Shown piece by piece: positions 10,813-22,146 of a DNA stretch of 64,000 nt (its first letter is position 1; each line of letters begins with the position of its first letter). A program made the translations under genes and the position numbers. The stretch covers positions 3,534,001 to 3,598,000 of the forward strand of contig NC_085850.1 in the NCBI RefSeq assembly GCF_020906515.1. The letters run 5' to 3'. The notes below the pieces were generated by a model. That model saw nothing but the letters and a program-made list of their open reading frames with translations, had not been told where the DNA came from and ran no database searches. This stretch comes from Vanrija pseudolonga. Taxonomy: Eukaryota > Basidiomycota > Tremellomycetes > Trichosporonales > Trichosporonaceae.

Positions 10813-13800
10813 CTATTCCGAGTATGTCGGCTGGTTCGGTCCCGGGTTGAACAGGGACGTGATCCGATCGCACGAGACAAGGATAGCCTGCTGGCCTTCC
10901 TTGGTGTAGGTCTCGCTGCCGACACAAAGGTCTTGTGGGTGAGCATGGCGCAAGACACTTGCACTTACTCGTGCCGGCGACCTGGAGCCTCCACTTGGTG
11001 ACCCAGAACTGCTGCCATGGCGCGCCGTGGCAGTACCAGACCTTGACTCTGGAGCCGAGTTGGGGGCCTGAGCGTGAGCGAGCTTCCTTCTGACCCACTC
11101 ACCATGCCCGACGTCGAGGCACATCTCGTCGCTGTCGTACTGCTTGATCACGCCCCTCCAGTTGTTCTCAGCACGGAACGTCGTCCAGGTGTATGGAGTC
11201 GTCGGGCGGCCGTCGACAAACTTGCCGTCGGTGCTAAAGGGTTAGCGATTGACCTCAGAATAACAACTCACTAGACCACAGCTGTACCGTCAGGCGGCCT
11301 GCGGAAGTTTGGCTTCGCGCCGCCGGTGTAGTTGAGCGCGAGGCGGATCGGCGAGTTGTAGACGTAGAACTCGCGGTGAACGTTGTTGGCGGGCTGGGGG
11401 AAGCCGGAGGTCGTTGGGACAGGGGACTGGGTCGTGGCGGACGGGATTCCCGACGTCGTTGGAGCCTTGGATGTCGTCGCAGGCGACGCGCTCAGGCTCG
11501 ACGTCGTCGAAATGGGCGGGTACGTCGACGACGGCCCCGAAGAAGAGCTCGGAGGAACATACGTGTACGACAGTGGCCGGTTCCTGTCGCTGTTCCACAC
11601 CGAGAGCGGATTCTGGCACGACACGAGCTCGGCCTGCACGCCCTCGCTGTCATTCGGCACGCCGATGCAGAAGCCTGCCGTCAGCTCAGCAGCCCCCAAG
11701 CCACTCTTACCGGTGTTGGCGAGCTGAACACGCCATGTGTCGACGATCCAGTCCTGCGACGCCTTCGAGGAGCAGCTGTTGACCACGATCTTGGATCCGA
11801 GTTGCGGGTCTGGGGTGGGTCAGCTCTGGCCTTGACACGCCCACTCACTATCACCGGCATCGAGGCACATCTCAACCGAGTCATACTGCTTCACGACGCC
11901 GCGCCAGCCGTTAGCTGCGCGCCATGTCGACTTCTTGTACGGGCTTGTCGGGCCTTGATAATCATCAACAAAGACACCATCGCGACTGGCGTCGTCAGCA
12001 AAGCCAAGCGAAACGAGACTTACAGCGTCACTTTCGTGCCCTGCGGCGTCGGTCCGGTGCCGGTAAAGTCAAGCGCGAGGCGCTTCGACGAGTCCTTGAA
12101 GTAGAACTCGCGGTGCGCGCCGCTGCTAGGCTGCGGGAAGCTGCTTGTGGGGCCTGTCGACGGGGAAGCGCTGCTTGACGGGCTGGCTGACGGGTTGTAC
12201 CCCGGTGGCCGGTTAGCTTCTCTGTTCCACAGGGTGGCGCCCGTGTTCTGGCACGACTGGAGGGAGAGCAGTGCGCCGACGTCTGTCGTGCTACGGCCGA
12301 TGCAGAAGCCTTCATAGGTGCGATCAGCGTCTCCCCCTCGATCGAGTAGCCTCCCCAAAACGCACCAGTGTTCTTCAGCTGGATGATGTTGGTGCTGACT
12401 ATGAACTGCTGCGACGCAGCACCGGTACACGCCTGCAGCGTGACCGTCTCGCCGTTGTTGCCGGACCCGGCGTCCAGACACTTTGTGCCGACTTGAATGA
12501 CGCCCTGCCAGCCGGGATGGGCGGAGAAGCCTGCGAAGGCCGGGCCAGGCTGGCTCTGGGTCGAGTCGACACTGGGTGTTGTCAGCGGCCGAGAAGCGTC
12601 GGCCAACTTACAGCTGGAGCACGGTGCCATCTGGCAGGTTGCCCCCGGCGTCGAACTTGGGGTATGCCTTGTTCTTCGAGTTAGGCGGGAAGAGGTTCAC
12701 GACATTCGTCGAGACTGGCACTGGTGCCGTGGTCGTCGGCGCCGGGGTGGTCGTCGTTGACGGGGGCGCGCTAGACGACCCGTCGTTCTGGAATGGCTTG
12801 TTCGCATAACGGTTCCAGCTGGCATTGGGATTCTGGCACGAGATGAGTTCGAGCTGGGTATCGGCCTTTGCCTCGTTGTACCCGATACAGAAGCCTGCAG
12901 AGTCAATCAACCACGCCGCCTGGCGCCACTCACCCGTGTTGGCGAGCTGGAGGCGCCACTGGTCAACAACAAACTGCTGCCCCGACGACCCGGTACACGC
13001 CTGCAGCGTGATCTTGCTCCCGAACTGGCCCGCGCCCGAGTCGACACACTTGGTCGCGAAGTTACCATTGCCAGCAGTCTTGAGGACTCCACGCCAGCCG
13101 GTATAGGCGGCGAGGCCATAGAACCCGCCGAGGTAGTTGAGCTGGCCACGGTCGTTGCTACGCAAATGTCAGTGGCGCCACGGTGCCCATGCACGGGGCA
13201 ACGCTTACAGCTGGACCTTTGAGCCGGGCGGCAGGACGTCGGGCATGCCGGGGGCGTACTGGACGTAGAGCTCGAGGGGCGAGTTGGGCACAAAGAAGTT
13301 GATGTAGCCCGTCGGCTCGGGCAGGCCGTTGGACGTCGAGCTCGGCGGCGGCGTGCTCGACGTGGACGGGGCGCTTGACGAGGCGTCGTACTGCGGCGGT
13401 TTGTTCGGCGCGGCGTTCCACAGCGAGTTGGGGTTCTGCTGGCACGAGATGAGCTCCGCCTGCGTGCCGGCGGCGGAGCTGGTCCAGCCCACACAGAAGC
13501 CTGGCGTCAGTGCCAACAAGGCCCGGAACTCACCAGTGTTCTTCAGCTGGAGGCGCCACTTGTCGACCACAAACTCCTGCGTCGGGCCGCCAGTGCACGT
13601 CCCGACGATGACTTTCTGCCCGAGCGAGCCGTTACCGGCGTCGAGGCACCCCGCCTTCTTGGAGCCCTGTACCTTGACTGCGCCTGTCCAGCCAGGATGC
13701 GCGAAGAAGCCGTCAAAGTTCCTGTTGTTGTTCGGGTCGGCACTGTGGCGGTGTCAGGTCAGCTAGCTTGCGGTGCCACTCACAGGACCAGCGGCGTCCC

Positions 13801-15303
13801 GTACGGGAGGGTGTCGTCGCCACTCGCGAACTGGGGAATGAGCCACAGGGGCGAGTTGGGCACGTAGAGGAAGCTCCGGTGCGCGTCGTCGCCCGGCACC
13901 GGGCCCTGGCTCTCGCTCGGGCCGGGCGTGGCAGACGGGGACGAGAAGGAGGGCCACGCCGTCGTCGTGCCCGGGGATGGGCCGGGCCAGCTGGTTGTCG
14001 GGCCGATGTTGGACGACGAGCTGGGCGGCGGCGTGCCCTCCGAGCTGCTGGGAATCGGGGGCGTCGTGCTCGACGACGGCGAGGGCGGCAGGCTCGCGGA
14101 AGGGTTGTTCTGGAACGGCTGGTCGGGCGCGCGGTTCCAGCTCGCCACGGGGTTCTGGCACGACACGAGCTCGGCGTCGGCGCCGGTGCTGGCCGCGCTG
14201 TAGCCGATACAGAAGCCCGTGTCGGCCAGCTTGAGGCGGTACGCGTCGACGACAAACTGCTGCCACTGCACGCCGGTGCACGGCTGCAGCGTGACCTTTG
14301 TCCCGAGGACATAGAGGCTGGTGACGTCGAGACACCTCTCCACGCCCTGCGCCTGCACCTTGATGACGCCTTCCCAGCCGGTACTCGCTGCCAAGCCAGT
14401 CCACGAGGTGCCGGGCGGCTCGGTGCTGTGTGCTGTGTCAGCGCGTCACTTCCATGTTTCACCGCTTCACCGCCACGCCACTACTCACAGCCGGAGCGTC
14501 ATGCCGTCCCTTATCCCGTTCGAGTCTGCGCCGAACTGCGGCTGGAGCTGCAGCTTCGAGTTGTGCGGGTAGAGGAAGATCTGCTCCTTCGCGCCCGGGA
14601 CACTCGACGCCGACGGGCTCGGGGTGGGGCTGGGGCTCACGCTCGACGGCGGAACTGACGAGCTGCTCGGCGCTTGGCTTGTCGGAACGTAGCGGTACGG
14701 CTTGTTCCCGTCGCTGTTCCAGCTCGCGCTGGCCGCATTGCAGCTGACCAGCACCGCCTGCGACATGTCGCTCGCCGAAGCGTACCCCACACACAGGGAC
14801 GTGCCGGCCACCTTGAGCTGGAAGTTGTCCACCTCGAACTGCTGCCACGCCGCCCCGTGGCAGTACCACACCTTGACCTTTGAGCCGAGTGCCGGGCCGT
14901 GCCCGACGTCGAGGCACATCTCCTCGCTGTCATACTGCTTGATCACGCCCTTCCACCCGTTCTCCGCACGCCAAGTGGACCAGGTGTACGCCGTGGTGGG
15001 GATGCCGGAGTTAAACTTGCCGTCGGCGCTGGGCGGGTCAGCCAGCCATCTCATCTATCCAGCTCCTTCCTGCGCCGCTCACAGGATGACTGCTGTCCCA
15101 TCGGGCGGCTTGCGGAAGTTGGGCTTCGCGCCACCGGTGTAGTTGAGCGCGAGGCGGATCCCGCTGTCGGCGAGGTAGAACTCGCGGTGCACGCCGTTCG
15201 CGGGCTGGGGGAAGGCCGATTGGCGCGCGGCGAGGTCTGGAGCCGGCGCCGCATGAGCGACGACGCTGGCGAGGCCCAGCGCCACGAGACTGGTTAGCAG
15301 CAT
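10813..15303 (-). CDS. Secreted multi-unit ricin-B-like (beta-trefoil) lectin-type protein
   Basis: Fifteen exons give exactly 1296 residues: 15303-15083, 15028-14489, 14425-13784, 13742-13534, 13500-13209, 13157-12934, 12894-12612, 12571-12366, 12309-12024, 11985-11849, 11809-11711, 11674-11272, 11233-11103, 11067-10969, 10931-10813. The signal peptide is MLLTSLVALGLASVVAHA. Seven units of ~150-190 residues follow, separated by Ser/Pro/Thr linkers. Each unit has a front strand pair (like HREFYLADSGIRLAL), then GWKGVIK, CLDVGHG, LGSKV, WQQF or QQFVVD, FCIGY, and ELVSCQNP-ASWN. The QQF/QxW-like pattern and cysteine pairs suggest ricin-B-type trefoils. There is no GPI tail or TM segment, so it should be secreted. 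Sugar binding is inferred from the fold only. Every unit boundary carries a phase-2 intron at the same place. Confidence 0.85.
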
Positions 15304-16438
15304 GGCAACTGTTGTGCTTGGTTGGTTTACGCTGCTCTAAAGACTCTGAGCCGCGGTTCTAGGTTGTCTCGCTGTCCTGGCGCCACTACTTAAGTATACT
15401 GTGTCCTGGCGTGCCTTCGCATCCTCGTGTGCTCTGCTCTGCCCCGCTTCACACCATCGACGCCGATGCCAAGACAAGCAGCAAGCGATCTGCTGACTCT
15501 GTCCCACTCACCCACCCCCTAGCACGAGGCATTAAATTAACATTTGATCCGCAGGAGGAGCTGCAGCCAAGCACACACATACGCTAGGAGCCCCAACCCC
15601 CCAACGCCTGCCCACAAACGCGGCCACACTGACACAACTCTACGCCTCCCGCATCTCCGCATTACGTTGGTGTGCCTCTGTGCCTTTGGCGCGACACGCC
15701 CATGACGCGCACAACGTACTCTCCAAAATGGCCGTTTAATCGATGCCAAGCCGTTCCGGCCGTGGGGGGAACAGCTAACGTGGGAACATGGTCCACCTGC
15801 CACTGCAGATAGCGACCAGGTTGCACTCGGGACCAGATCCCGACGTGCACAAGACGCGGCGAGTTGAGAGCGTGGGTCTCTAGTCCCCGCCAGAGCGCCA
15901 GCTTGCGAGGTTCTGGGAGCCGAACAGATGACATGACAGATGACACCTGCCTGCCTGCCTCGAAGCACTCGGAGGTGAGAACCAACACAAAACCTAATTC
16001 ACGCCACGGGCAAGCCAGCACGCCAGCCCAGTCGAGCCCGTACGGCATCCACAACGCCAACGCAAGCGCCGAAGCCCGACAGAACGAACGAACAGCTGCC
16101 CGTCCGACGCACGCCTGCTCGGAACCTTCGGCATAACACACAAGGGGGTGATATAGGGAACCTTACAGTCTACGGCGTATTATACTTGTTGTCGAGCGGC
16201 CGGCCATCGTGTGTCGAGCGGCGGCGACCTGTGCTCCCGCCTGCGTCTATTGGCGACGGCACCGAACCTCACGCACCACCCCTCGCCGTCCATCGCCGTC
16301 GTCATCTCCTCCCCCGCTCCCGCCTCTTCACCCGCCCGTCGAGACGCCGCGCATCCGCCCACCCCCCTCCGAGCACGCACGAACACTGCCCGCCGGCTCT
16401 GCGCGCATTCCGCCGGTCTATACCCGCTGTGCTGTCGC
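15304..16438. other. Lectin gene promoter and intergenic region
   Basis: No supported gene. Two minus-strand open frames (15537-15968 and 15662-16141) have no domain, no good start context and overlap each other. Short TGCC repeats occur near 15950. Confidence 0.4.
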
Positions 16439-16817
16439 CTACCGCATGTCGGGATCCGGCACATAGGTGTTCTTCTCGAGCTGGGGGGAGCGTCAGCAAC
16501 GGTCAGTCAGTCAGCTAGACCCACCTCGCTCGCTAGCGCGTCGCGGATCTCCTCGACGTGTGCGGTCTTGACGAGGACGTGGTGGTCGTCGACTGTGGTG
16601 TCAGCGCACTTACGTGTGGCGAGTTGGAAGCGAGACCGACGCACTGTCCTTGAGCACAAACTTTGCCTGGCCTTCCCTCTGCGAGTCGAGGTGCATCAGG
16701 ATCGTCTTGGCCGCCGAGTCGCTTCCGTCAGAGCTGAGCAAGGAGAAAGCAAGCGTACCATGTTATCAGCGTCCCAGTCATCGCTTTGACTTGGTAGGGA
16801 TCGGTCGTGTAGGACAT
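16439..16817 (-). CDS. TFB5: TFIIH core subunit Tfb5 (TTDA/p8)
   Basis: Four exons (16817-16759, 16721-16645, 16592-16525, 16480-16439) give 81 residues, hidden from simple ORF searches because all exons are under 80 nt. The spliced product contains GTLITCDSAAKTILMHLD and KFVLKDIDDHHVLV, which match the yeast and human pattern G-x-L-x-x-CDP...D(I/L)DDxH(V/L)(F/L)V. The first acceptor is chosen at 16722 rather than 16734 because it restores CDSAAK. The start could be the Met at 16817 or the later Met before TGTL. Tfb5 binds Tfb2 and stimulates TFIIH in nucleotide excision repair and transcription. It lies 192 bp downstream of RIB7 in the same direction. Confidence 0.9.
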
Positions 16818-17009
16818 TTTGTGGTGGAGAGAGCTGGAAAAGGAGTTGTTGACGACAGTGTCGAGATGAGTGGATTTGAGGTGGAGAAAGTGGAGGTGTG
16901 TCTCGGATTCCGTGTGATGTCACCGGCCAGGCGAGCCGGCCAGCAGTACCATCCAAGCCAGCCAACTGGCAATCACTGCATGCAGCTACAAATTCCACTC
17001 CTATGCACA

Positions 17010-18230
17010 CTATGCCAGCTCGCACACCATGACTGCGTCCTTGCCCATCGTCTCGGTGTGGAGGTACTTGAGCGGCGGGAGGCCGACGTCTTCTCCCTGC
17101 GGGGGTGAGCTGGGTCCATTGGTGCACCTGCAGCACACTCACGACTGGCACGACGCCGACGCCCTCGCCTATGAACGCCGGCGCGACGGTCACAATGACG
17201 CTGTCGACGAGCTTGCTCCCGTCTGGGCGGTCGCCGGCGTGCAGGAACGTCGAGAGCACGCGGCTGCCGCCTTCGATCATGATCGAGGACAGGCCGAGCT
17301 CGGTCATGATTTCCGGCAGGGCGGTGGGGGGCACGAGGCCTGCGTGGTGGGTGAGCTCCTCCCAACGGACGACATCTCTACCCACCATCATCGTCCAGCA
17401 CGACTCGGATAACCCTAGCCCCAGCATGCACGAGCACGCGCTCCTGCTCGAGGCTCGCCTTCTCCCCGCACACGATCCACGGCTGCCGCACAATACCCGG
17501 CCCGACAGCCTGCTCGTTGTTCGCGCCGTGCTTGGCCCACTCGGAGATCATGCGCGCCGTGGGCGAGAGGCGGAGGGAGGGGTCGAAGACGATCGGCTGC
17601 GGGGGGAGGAGGGAGGGATCGTCCTGGGGCACGAGCTGGACTATTTGTCAGCTCCCTTCCATTCCGCCGCGCAGCTCACTCTTCAGTCGGGGGTCGTCAA
17701 GCACGGCGGTGCTGACGCCGATAAGGATCGCGTCGTGCATCGTCCGCAGCCTGATTGTCAGAACCTACAGCCCAAGCCCCTCCCCCCGCCAAAGACGCAA
17801 CCCACCAATGCGTCATGAGCATGCTCTCCTTGCCGCTCAGGATGACGCGCGCGCCGCCAGGCCCAGCGAGCTTGGCGTCAAGCGACTGCGCCCACGTCAG
17901 CGTGACATGTGGCCGTCCGCTCTGCTTCGCCGCGAGCGTGCGCGAGGCCACCAGCTGCGTGAGGAAGGGCGGCACGACGGGCCGCGCGGGCAGGTCCATG
18001 TCGATCGGCTCGGGCGAGTCAAACCACGGTCCGTAGCGGCCTCGAGGGGGGCGCGGGAGCGGTCGCCGCGGAAGGTCAAAGTACGACTGGGGTGTCGTCG
18101 GCGGTGGTGGTGCGGGCGGCTGGGGGGACCGCGCGAGCTTGGGTAGTGGGAGGGTGCTGGTTGTGGACGTGGACGAGGTTGACGAGGCGGTGGTGGTCGA
18201 CGACGAGGATGACGGGCCGACGTAGGGCAT
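17010..18230 (-). CDS. RIB7: 2,5-diamino-6-ribosylamino-pyrimidinone 5'-phosphate reductase (riboflavin synthesis)
   Basis: Five exons (18230-17806, 17750-17680, 17640-17386, 17339-17143, 17096-17010) close to 344 residues. After a long Ser/Thr/Pro-rich N-terminus (about 1-100, possibly unstructured), the RibD C-terminal reductase domain starts with VTLTWAQSLDAKLAG. It continues with LSGKESMLMTHWLRTMHDAILIG, in which the T-H-x-LR and HDAILIG blocks bind NADPH and substrate. Later come VLDDPRL, IMIEGGSRV and a C-terminal VDSVIVTVAPAFIG. These blocks are diagnostic for the Rib7 family, the second step from GTP towards riboflavin. It is divergent from the decarboxylase gene at 18632 with ~400 bp between starts. 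Confidence 0.93.
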
Positions 18231-18631
18231 TGCGGACGCTGCTCAAGGTGAGTCAGTCGCCGAAATGGTCCCGCAGCAGATAACGGTGGACGGAGAGACC
18301 GAGAGGCGAGATGAGAGCAAAGCGCAGTCAAGAAACGACAGCGACGGCGACGGCGACAACGTGCATTGTGGTGTGCGTGTGAGCTCGTCTGCACTGCTTG
18401 TGGTATGCGCTTCGCGCGCCGTCGCGCATCGCGAGGCGCAATGGCGTAGTCTTGGCCGACTGATGGCGCCGTCGGCGGGCGCGGCGCAGCGAGGCAGGCG
18501 GAGGCGAGTGAATCCGGGGAAAGCAAGCCGATCAAGCCGGAGTGGAGGTGAGTTGACGACGGGCTTATCTCGACGACTGCTCTTCCGCTCTTCCACTCTT
18601 CCTCTCTCCATCAACCACTCTCCAAGCCGCC
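18231..18631. promoter_or_regulatory. Shared divergent promoter of RIB7 and the OHCU decarboxylase gene
   Basis: A 401-bp region between two outward-facing starts. The last ~60 bases before 18632 are CT-rich, as is usual for a Tremellomycete 5' leader. No named operator recognised. Confidence 0.5.
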
Positions 18632-19284
18632 ATGTCCCTCCCGCCGCTCGCCGACCTAGCAAACAACGACGCGCTCCACTCGGCCCTCTCGACGCTCTTC
18701 GAGCCTACCCCAGCACTGGAACACACCCTCCTCCCTGCCGTCTCGGCGCGCCTCAGCACCTCCCCTGCGCAGTCGTACGGCGCGCTCGTGGACCTGTGCG
18801 CCGAGGTCGCTCTGCAGTGGGACTGGGGGGACAAGGCGGCCTTCGTTGCCGGCCACCCGATGATCGGCGAGGTGAAGGGCCTGTCGGCGCACAGCGCGAA
18901 GGAGCAAGGGGTCAAGCCCACTGCGCCCGTCGTCCTGGCCCGGTGAGTCGTAGCGAGGCGGCACAGTCGCTGATGCCACGCAGCCTCGCCCACCTCAACG
19001 CGCTGTACAACGCTGTCTTTCCAGGCCTCAGGTACATCACCTTCGTGAACGGGCGTACCCGCGCCCAGATCGTACCCGAGCTCGAAGAGGCCATCGGGCT
19101 GCCCCTGTCCCCTGTGCCGCTGCCGGACGACTTTGAGGCCGGCGTACCTTCGCTCGAGTCGGACGAGGTGCGCAAGCTCGTACGGGATCCGTCTGGCGAA
19201 CAGTGGAAAGCAGAGTGCGATCGCGCCATTGCCGATGTGTGGCTCATCGCCCACTCGCGCCTCCAGAACATGGGCCTGGAGTAG
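18632..19284 (+). CDS. URAD: 2-oxo-4-hydroxy-4-carboxy-5-ureidoimidazoline decarboxylase (urate catabolism)
   Basis: Two exons (18632-18942, 18984-19284) encode 203 residues; the start context GCCGCCATGTCC is strong. Family marks are GHPMIGE, carrying the catalytic His, the S..E motif in LSAHSAKEQG, and LNALYNAVFPG followed by FVNGRTR. The C-terminus holds the helical AECDRAIADVWLIAHSRL. The enzyme converts OHCU, made from urate by uricase and HIU hydrolase, into (S)-allantoin. It would let the yeast use purines as nitrogen. The sequence does not end in an obvious PTS1 tripeptide (GLE), so peroxisomal targeting is not supported. Length is slightly above the ~170 of bacterial homologues. Confidence 0.92.
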
Positions 19285-19384
19285 ACTGCAGCATCAACCA
19301 AACCGAACCAACGCACTATGCATTTACTTTTGTATGACACAGGATGCTAAAAGTACACTGACTATTACCCCACCACGCCCCTCT

Positions 19385-21749
19385 CTACTGCGCGACGTGC
19401 CAGTCGAGCTTGTCGGCCCACTCCTTCTTCTTGAGCGTGAGCAGCACCTCCTCGACGTCCTTGGCGCCGTTGCCCGACAAGCAAATAACAACGTCCTTGT
19501 CCTTGGGCAGCGACTTGGCGACCTGGAAGCCGCCCCAGAGGCCGTGACTTGACTCGAGGGCGGGGATGATGCCCTCGAGCTGTGTCGTGAGGCGGAAGGC
19601 CGTCAGGCACTCAATGTCGTCGGCGACCATGTACTCGGCACGGCCGAGGTCCTTGAGGTAGGCGTGCTCGGGGCCGACCGAGTTGTAGTCGAGACCAGCC
19701 GAGATCGAGTGTGTGGGGATGAGCTGGCCACCCTCGTCCTGGATAATGTACGAGGCCGCGCCGTGCACGACACCGGGGACACCCTTGGACAGGGTGGCCG
19801 AGTGCAGGGTGGTGTTGACACCGTGGCCGCCGGCCTCGACACCAATGAGGCGGACAGTCTCGTCGGGGATGAAGTCGTAGAACGTGCCGATGGCGTTCGA
19901 GCCACCACCGACACAGGCAACGACGACATCGGGGAGCTTGCCGGCCTTCTCGGCGAGCTGCTGCTTGATCTCACGGCCAATGACACGCTGGAAGTCACGG
20001 ACAATGGTGGGGAAGGGGTGAGGGCCGATGGCCGAGCCGATGAGGTAGTGGGTCGTGTCGAGACGGGTGACCCACTCGCGCATGGCCTCGTTGACAGCGT
20101 CCTTGAGGGTCTGGGTGCCCGAAGTGCAGGGGACGACAGTCGCGCCGAGCATCTTCATGCGGAAGACATTCATCTCCTGGCGACGGACGTCCTCGGCGCC
20201 CATGTAGACGACGCACTCCATGCCGAACTTGGCACAGACAGTGGCAGTAGCCACACCGTGCTGGCCAGCACCGGTCTCGGCAATGATGCGGGTCTTGCCA
20301 AGGCGCTTGGCGAGGAGGATCTGGCCGATAGCGTTGTTGAGCTTGTGCGAACCCGTGTGGTTGAGGTCCTCGCGCTTGAGCCAGATCTTGGCACCGCCAA
20401 AGTGCTCGGTCAGACGGTCGGCGTAGTAGAGCGACGAGGGGCGGCCAATGTACTCGAACATGCTCTCGTACTCTTTCCAGAACTCGGGGTCCTGGCTAGC
20501 CTTGATGTAGGCCTCCTCAAGCTCGTTGAGGCACTGGACGAGCGACTCGGCGACGTAGGCACCACCGTAGGCGCCGAACTTGGAAGGAAGGCGCTCACCA
20601 GCCTTGACAGCGAACTCGGCCTTGTCGGCCTCGAGCGAGGGAGGGATGGGGAGAGCGGGGTCGGGCTTGCCAGCAGCGTCGTTGGCGGGGTTCTTGCGGC
20701 CGAGGGGAGGGGGGTTCTGGCCCTTGAGGGTCATGTCGGCGCAGTACTTCTCGAGCGCGGCAGCCTCCTGGCCCTTGGGAGCGTCCTCGATCACGTTGAT
20801 GATCTTGGAGCCAACGACAACACCGTCGGCGCCAGCAGAGGTGACAAAGTCGTAGTGGGTGCGGTTGGACACACCAAAGCCGACAGCGAGCGGGACGGGG
20901 GTGACGCTCTGGATCTTGCGAATGAGGTCGGGGAGGGCAGTGTTCATGCCGACGCCAGACGACGAGCCGGTAACGGCCATCTGGTGGGTCAGCAATCGAT
21001 CGCACTAATGTCACCCACCTTGGAGACAACGTAGATGAACGAGTCGGCGATGGTGGAAAGGAACTTGACACGGTCGATAGTGGTCGAAGGAGCAATGAGG
21101 GGAACGTATGACACACCCTCCTTGCGGCAGATGTTGCGGAACGAGACAGCCTCCTCAGGGGGAAGGTCGACGATGATGTAGCCGTTGGCGCCGGCAGCCG
21201 CGGCGTCCTTGACAGCCTTCTCCTCGCCGTAGGCAAGGAACGAGTTGTAGTAGCCTGGAGGTGAGCTATGAAGCATGAAGAAATCCAGCTCCACCTACCC
21301 ATGAAGATGATGGGGGCCTTGAGGCCCTTGGCGCGGGCCTCGCGCACAAACTCGAGCGAGCGCTTGTAGTCAACGCCGTTCTCGATAGCGACCTGGGTGT
21401 GCGTGTCAGTGGCTGAGTGTCCGCTGTCATTCAGCCAGACCCACATTGTTGGCCTTCTGGATCACGGGGCCGTCGGCACTGGGGTCGGAGAAGGGGATAC
21501 CGAGCTCGATGATGTCGGCGCCGCCTGCCTCAGCGGCCAGGAGGAGGGGGACAGTCGACTCGGCGGTGGGGAAGCCCGAAGTGATGAAGGACACGAACGC
21601 GCTGGCGGGTCAGTGGGGTGTTGCGGGGCCGAGAAAAGTCACTCACGCCTGGTCCTGGTGATGGTCAGCGTCGATCCCAAAGGCAAGCACAGCAGACAAC
21701 TCACCTCCTCCCGCTTCTTCTCAAAGACGCGCTTGATTGCTTCGGACAT
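19385..21749 (-). CDS. TRP5: Bifunctional tryptophan synthase (alpha-beta fusion)
   Basis: Six exons (21749-21705, 21654-21647, 21601-21445, 21392-21299, 21254-21019, 20980-19385) give exactly 711 residues; yeast Trp5 is of similar size. The second exon is only 8 nt. The alpha half has [18 protein letters not shown] with the catalytic Glu, and SADGP with the catalytic Asp. The beta half has [12 protein letters not shown], in which Lys holds PLP, then GAGQHG and the phosphate-binding GGGSNAIG. The fusion order alpha then beta is the fungal one. It makes tryptophan from indole-3-glycerol phosphate and serine, channelling indole between sites. It is divergent from SOF1. Confidence 0.95.
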
Positions 21750-22146
21750 GTTTTGGGTGGTCTAGGTGGGTTGGAGTAGGGGTGCGATAACAAGATGAGT
21801 AGTTATATAGGGGCTTGCATTCATTGTTCTCCCCGACTCGAGAGCAAGGGGAGGGAGGGAGTGGATGGCTGGATAGGCAGGCGATAGCCGGCGTTAGGCG
21901 GTGGAGCTCGGCGATTGGACGGCTGCCAAGCCATTAGGGATGGGCCTAATCGGCAGTGTCAGTCGGTTTCCTAATCCGATTAGAAATCTCAGAAACAATT
22001 ACGTGTTGAAGTTTTTTGATACGCGACCTCCACCTTGAATCTCGATTTTGGGTGCAGTGAAGTTGTTGCTGTTTGGTCTTGTGAACCATCTCGGCAACTT
22101 GACACTCACTTCTCATTCACTCGCGGACAGCGCTCACCTAGCCAAG
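21750..22146. promoter_or_regulatory. Divergent promoter of TRP5 and SOF1
   Basis: A 397-bp region that is less GC-rich than its surroundings. It contains the odd palindrome CTAATCCGATTAG at 21971-21983 and a half-copy CTAATCGG just upstream. A TATA-like TTATATAGG lies near 21802, upstream of TRP5 on its strand. Confidence 0.45.

Noticed and set aside
15537-16141. Minus-strand open frames upstream of the lectin gene
   Set aside because: They overlap each other, lack any motif and have no good start or branch/acceptor sites.
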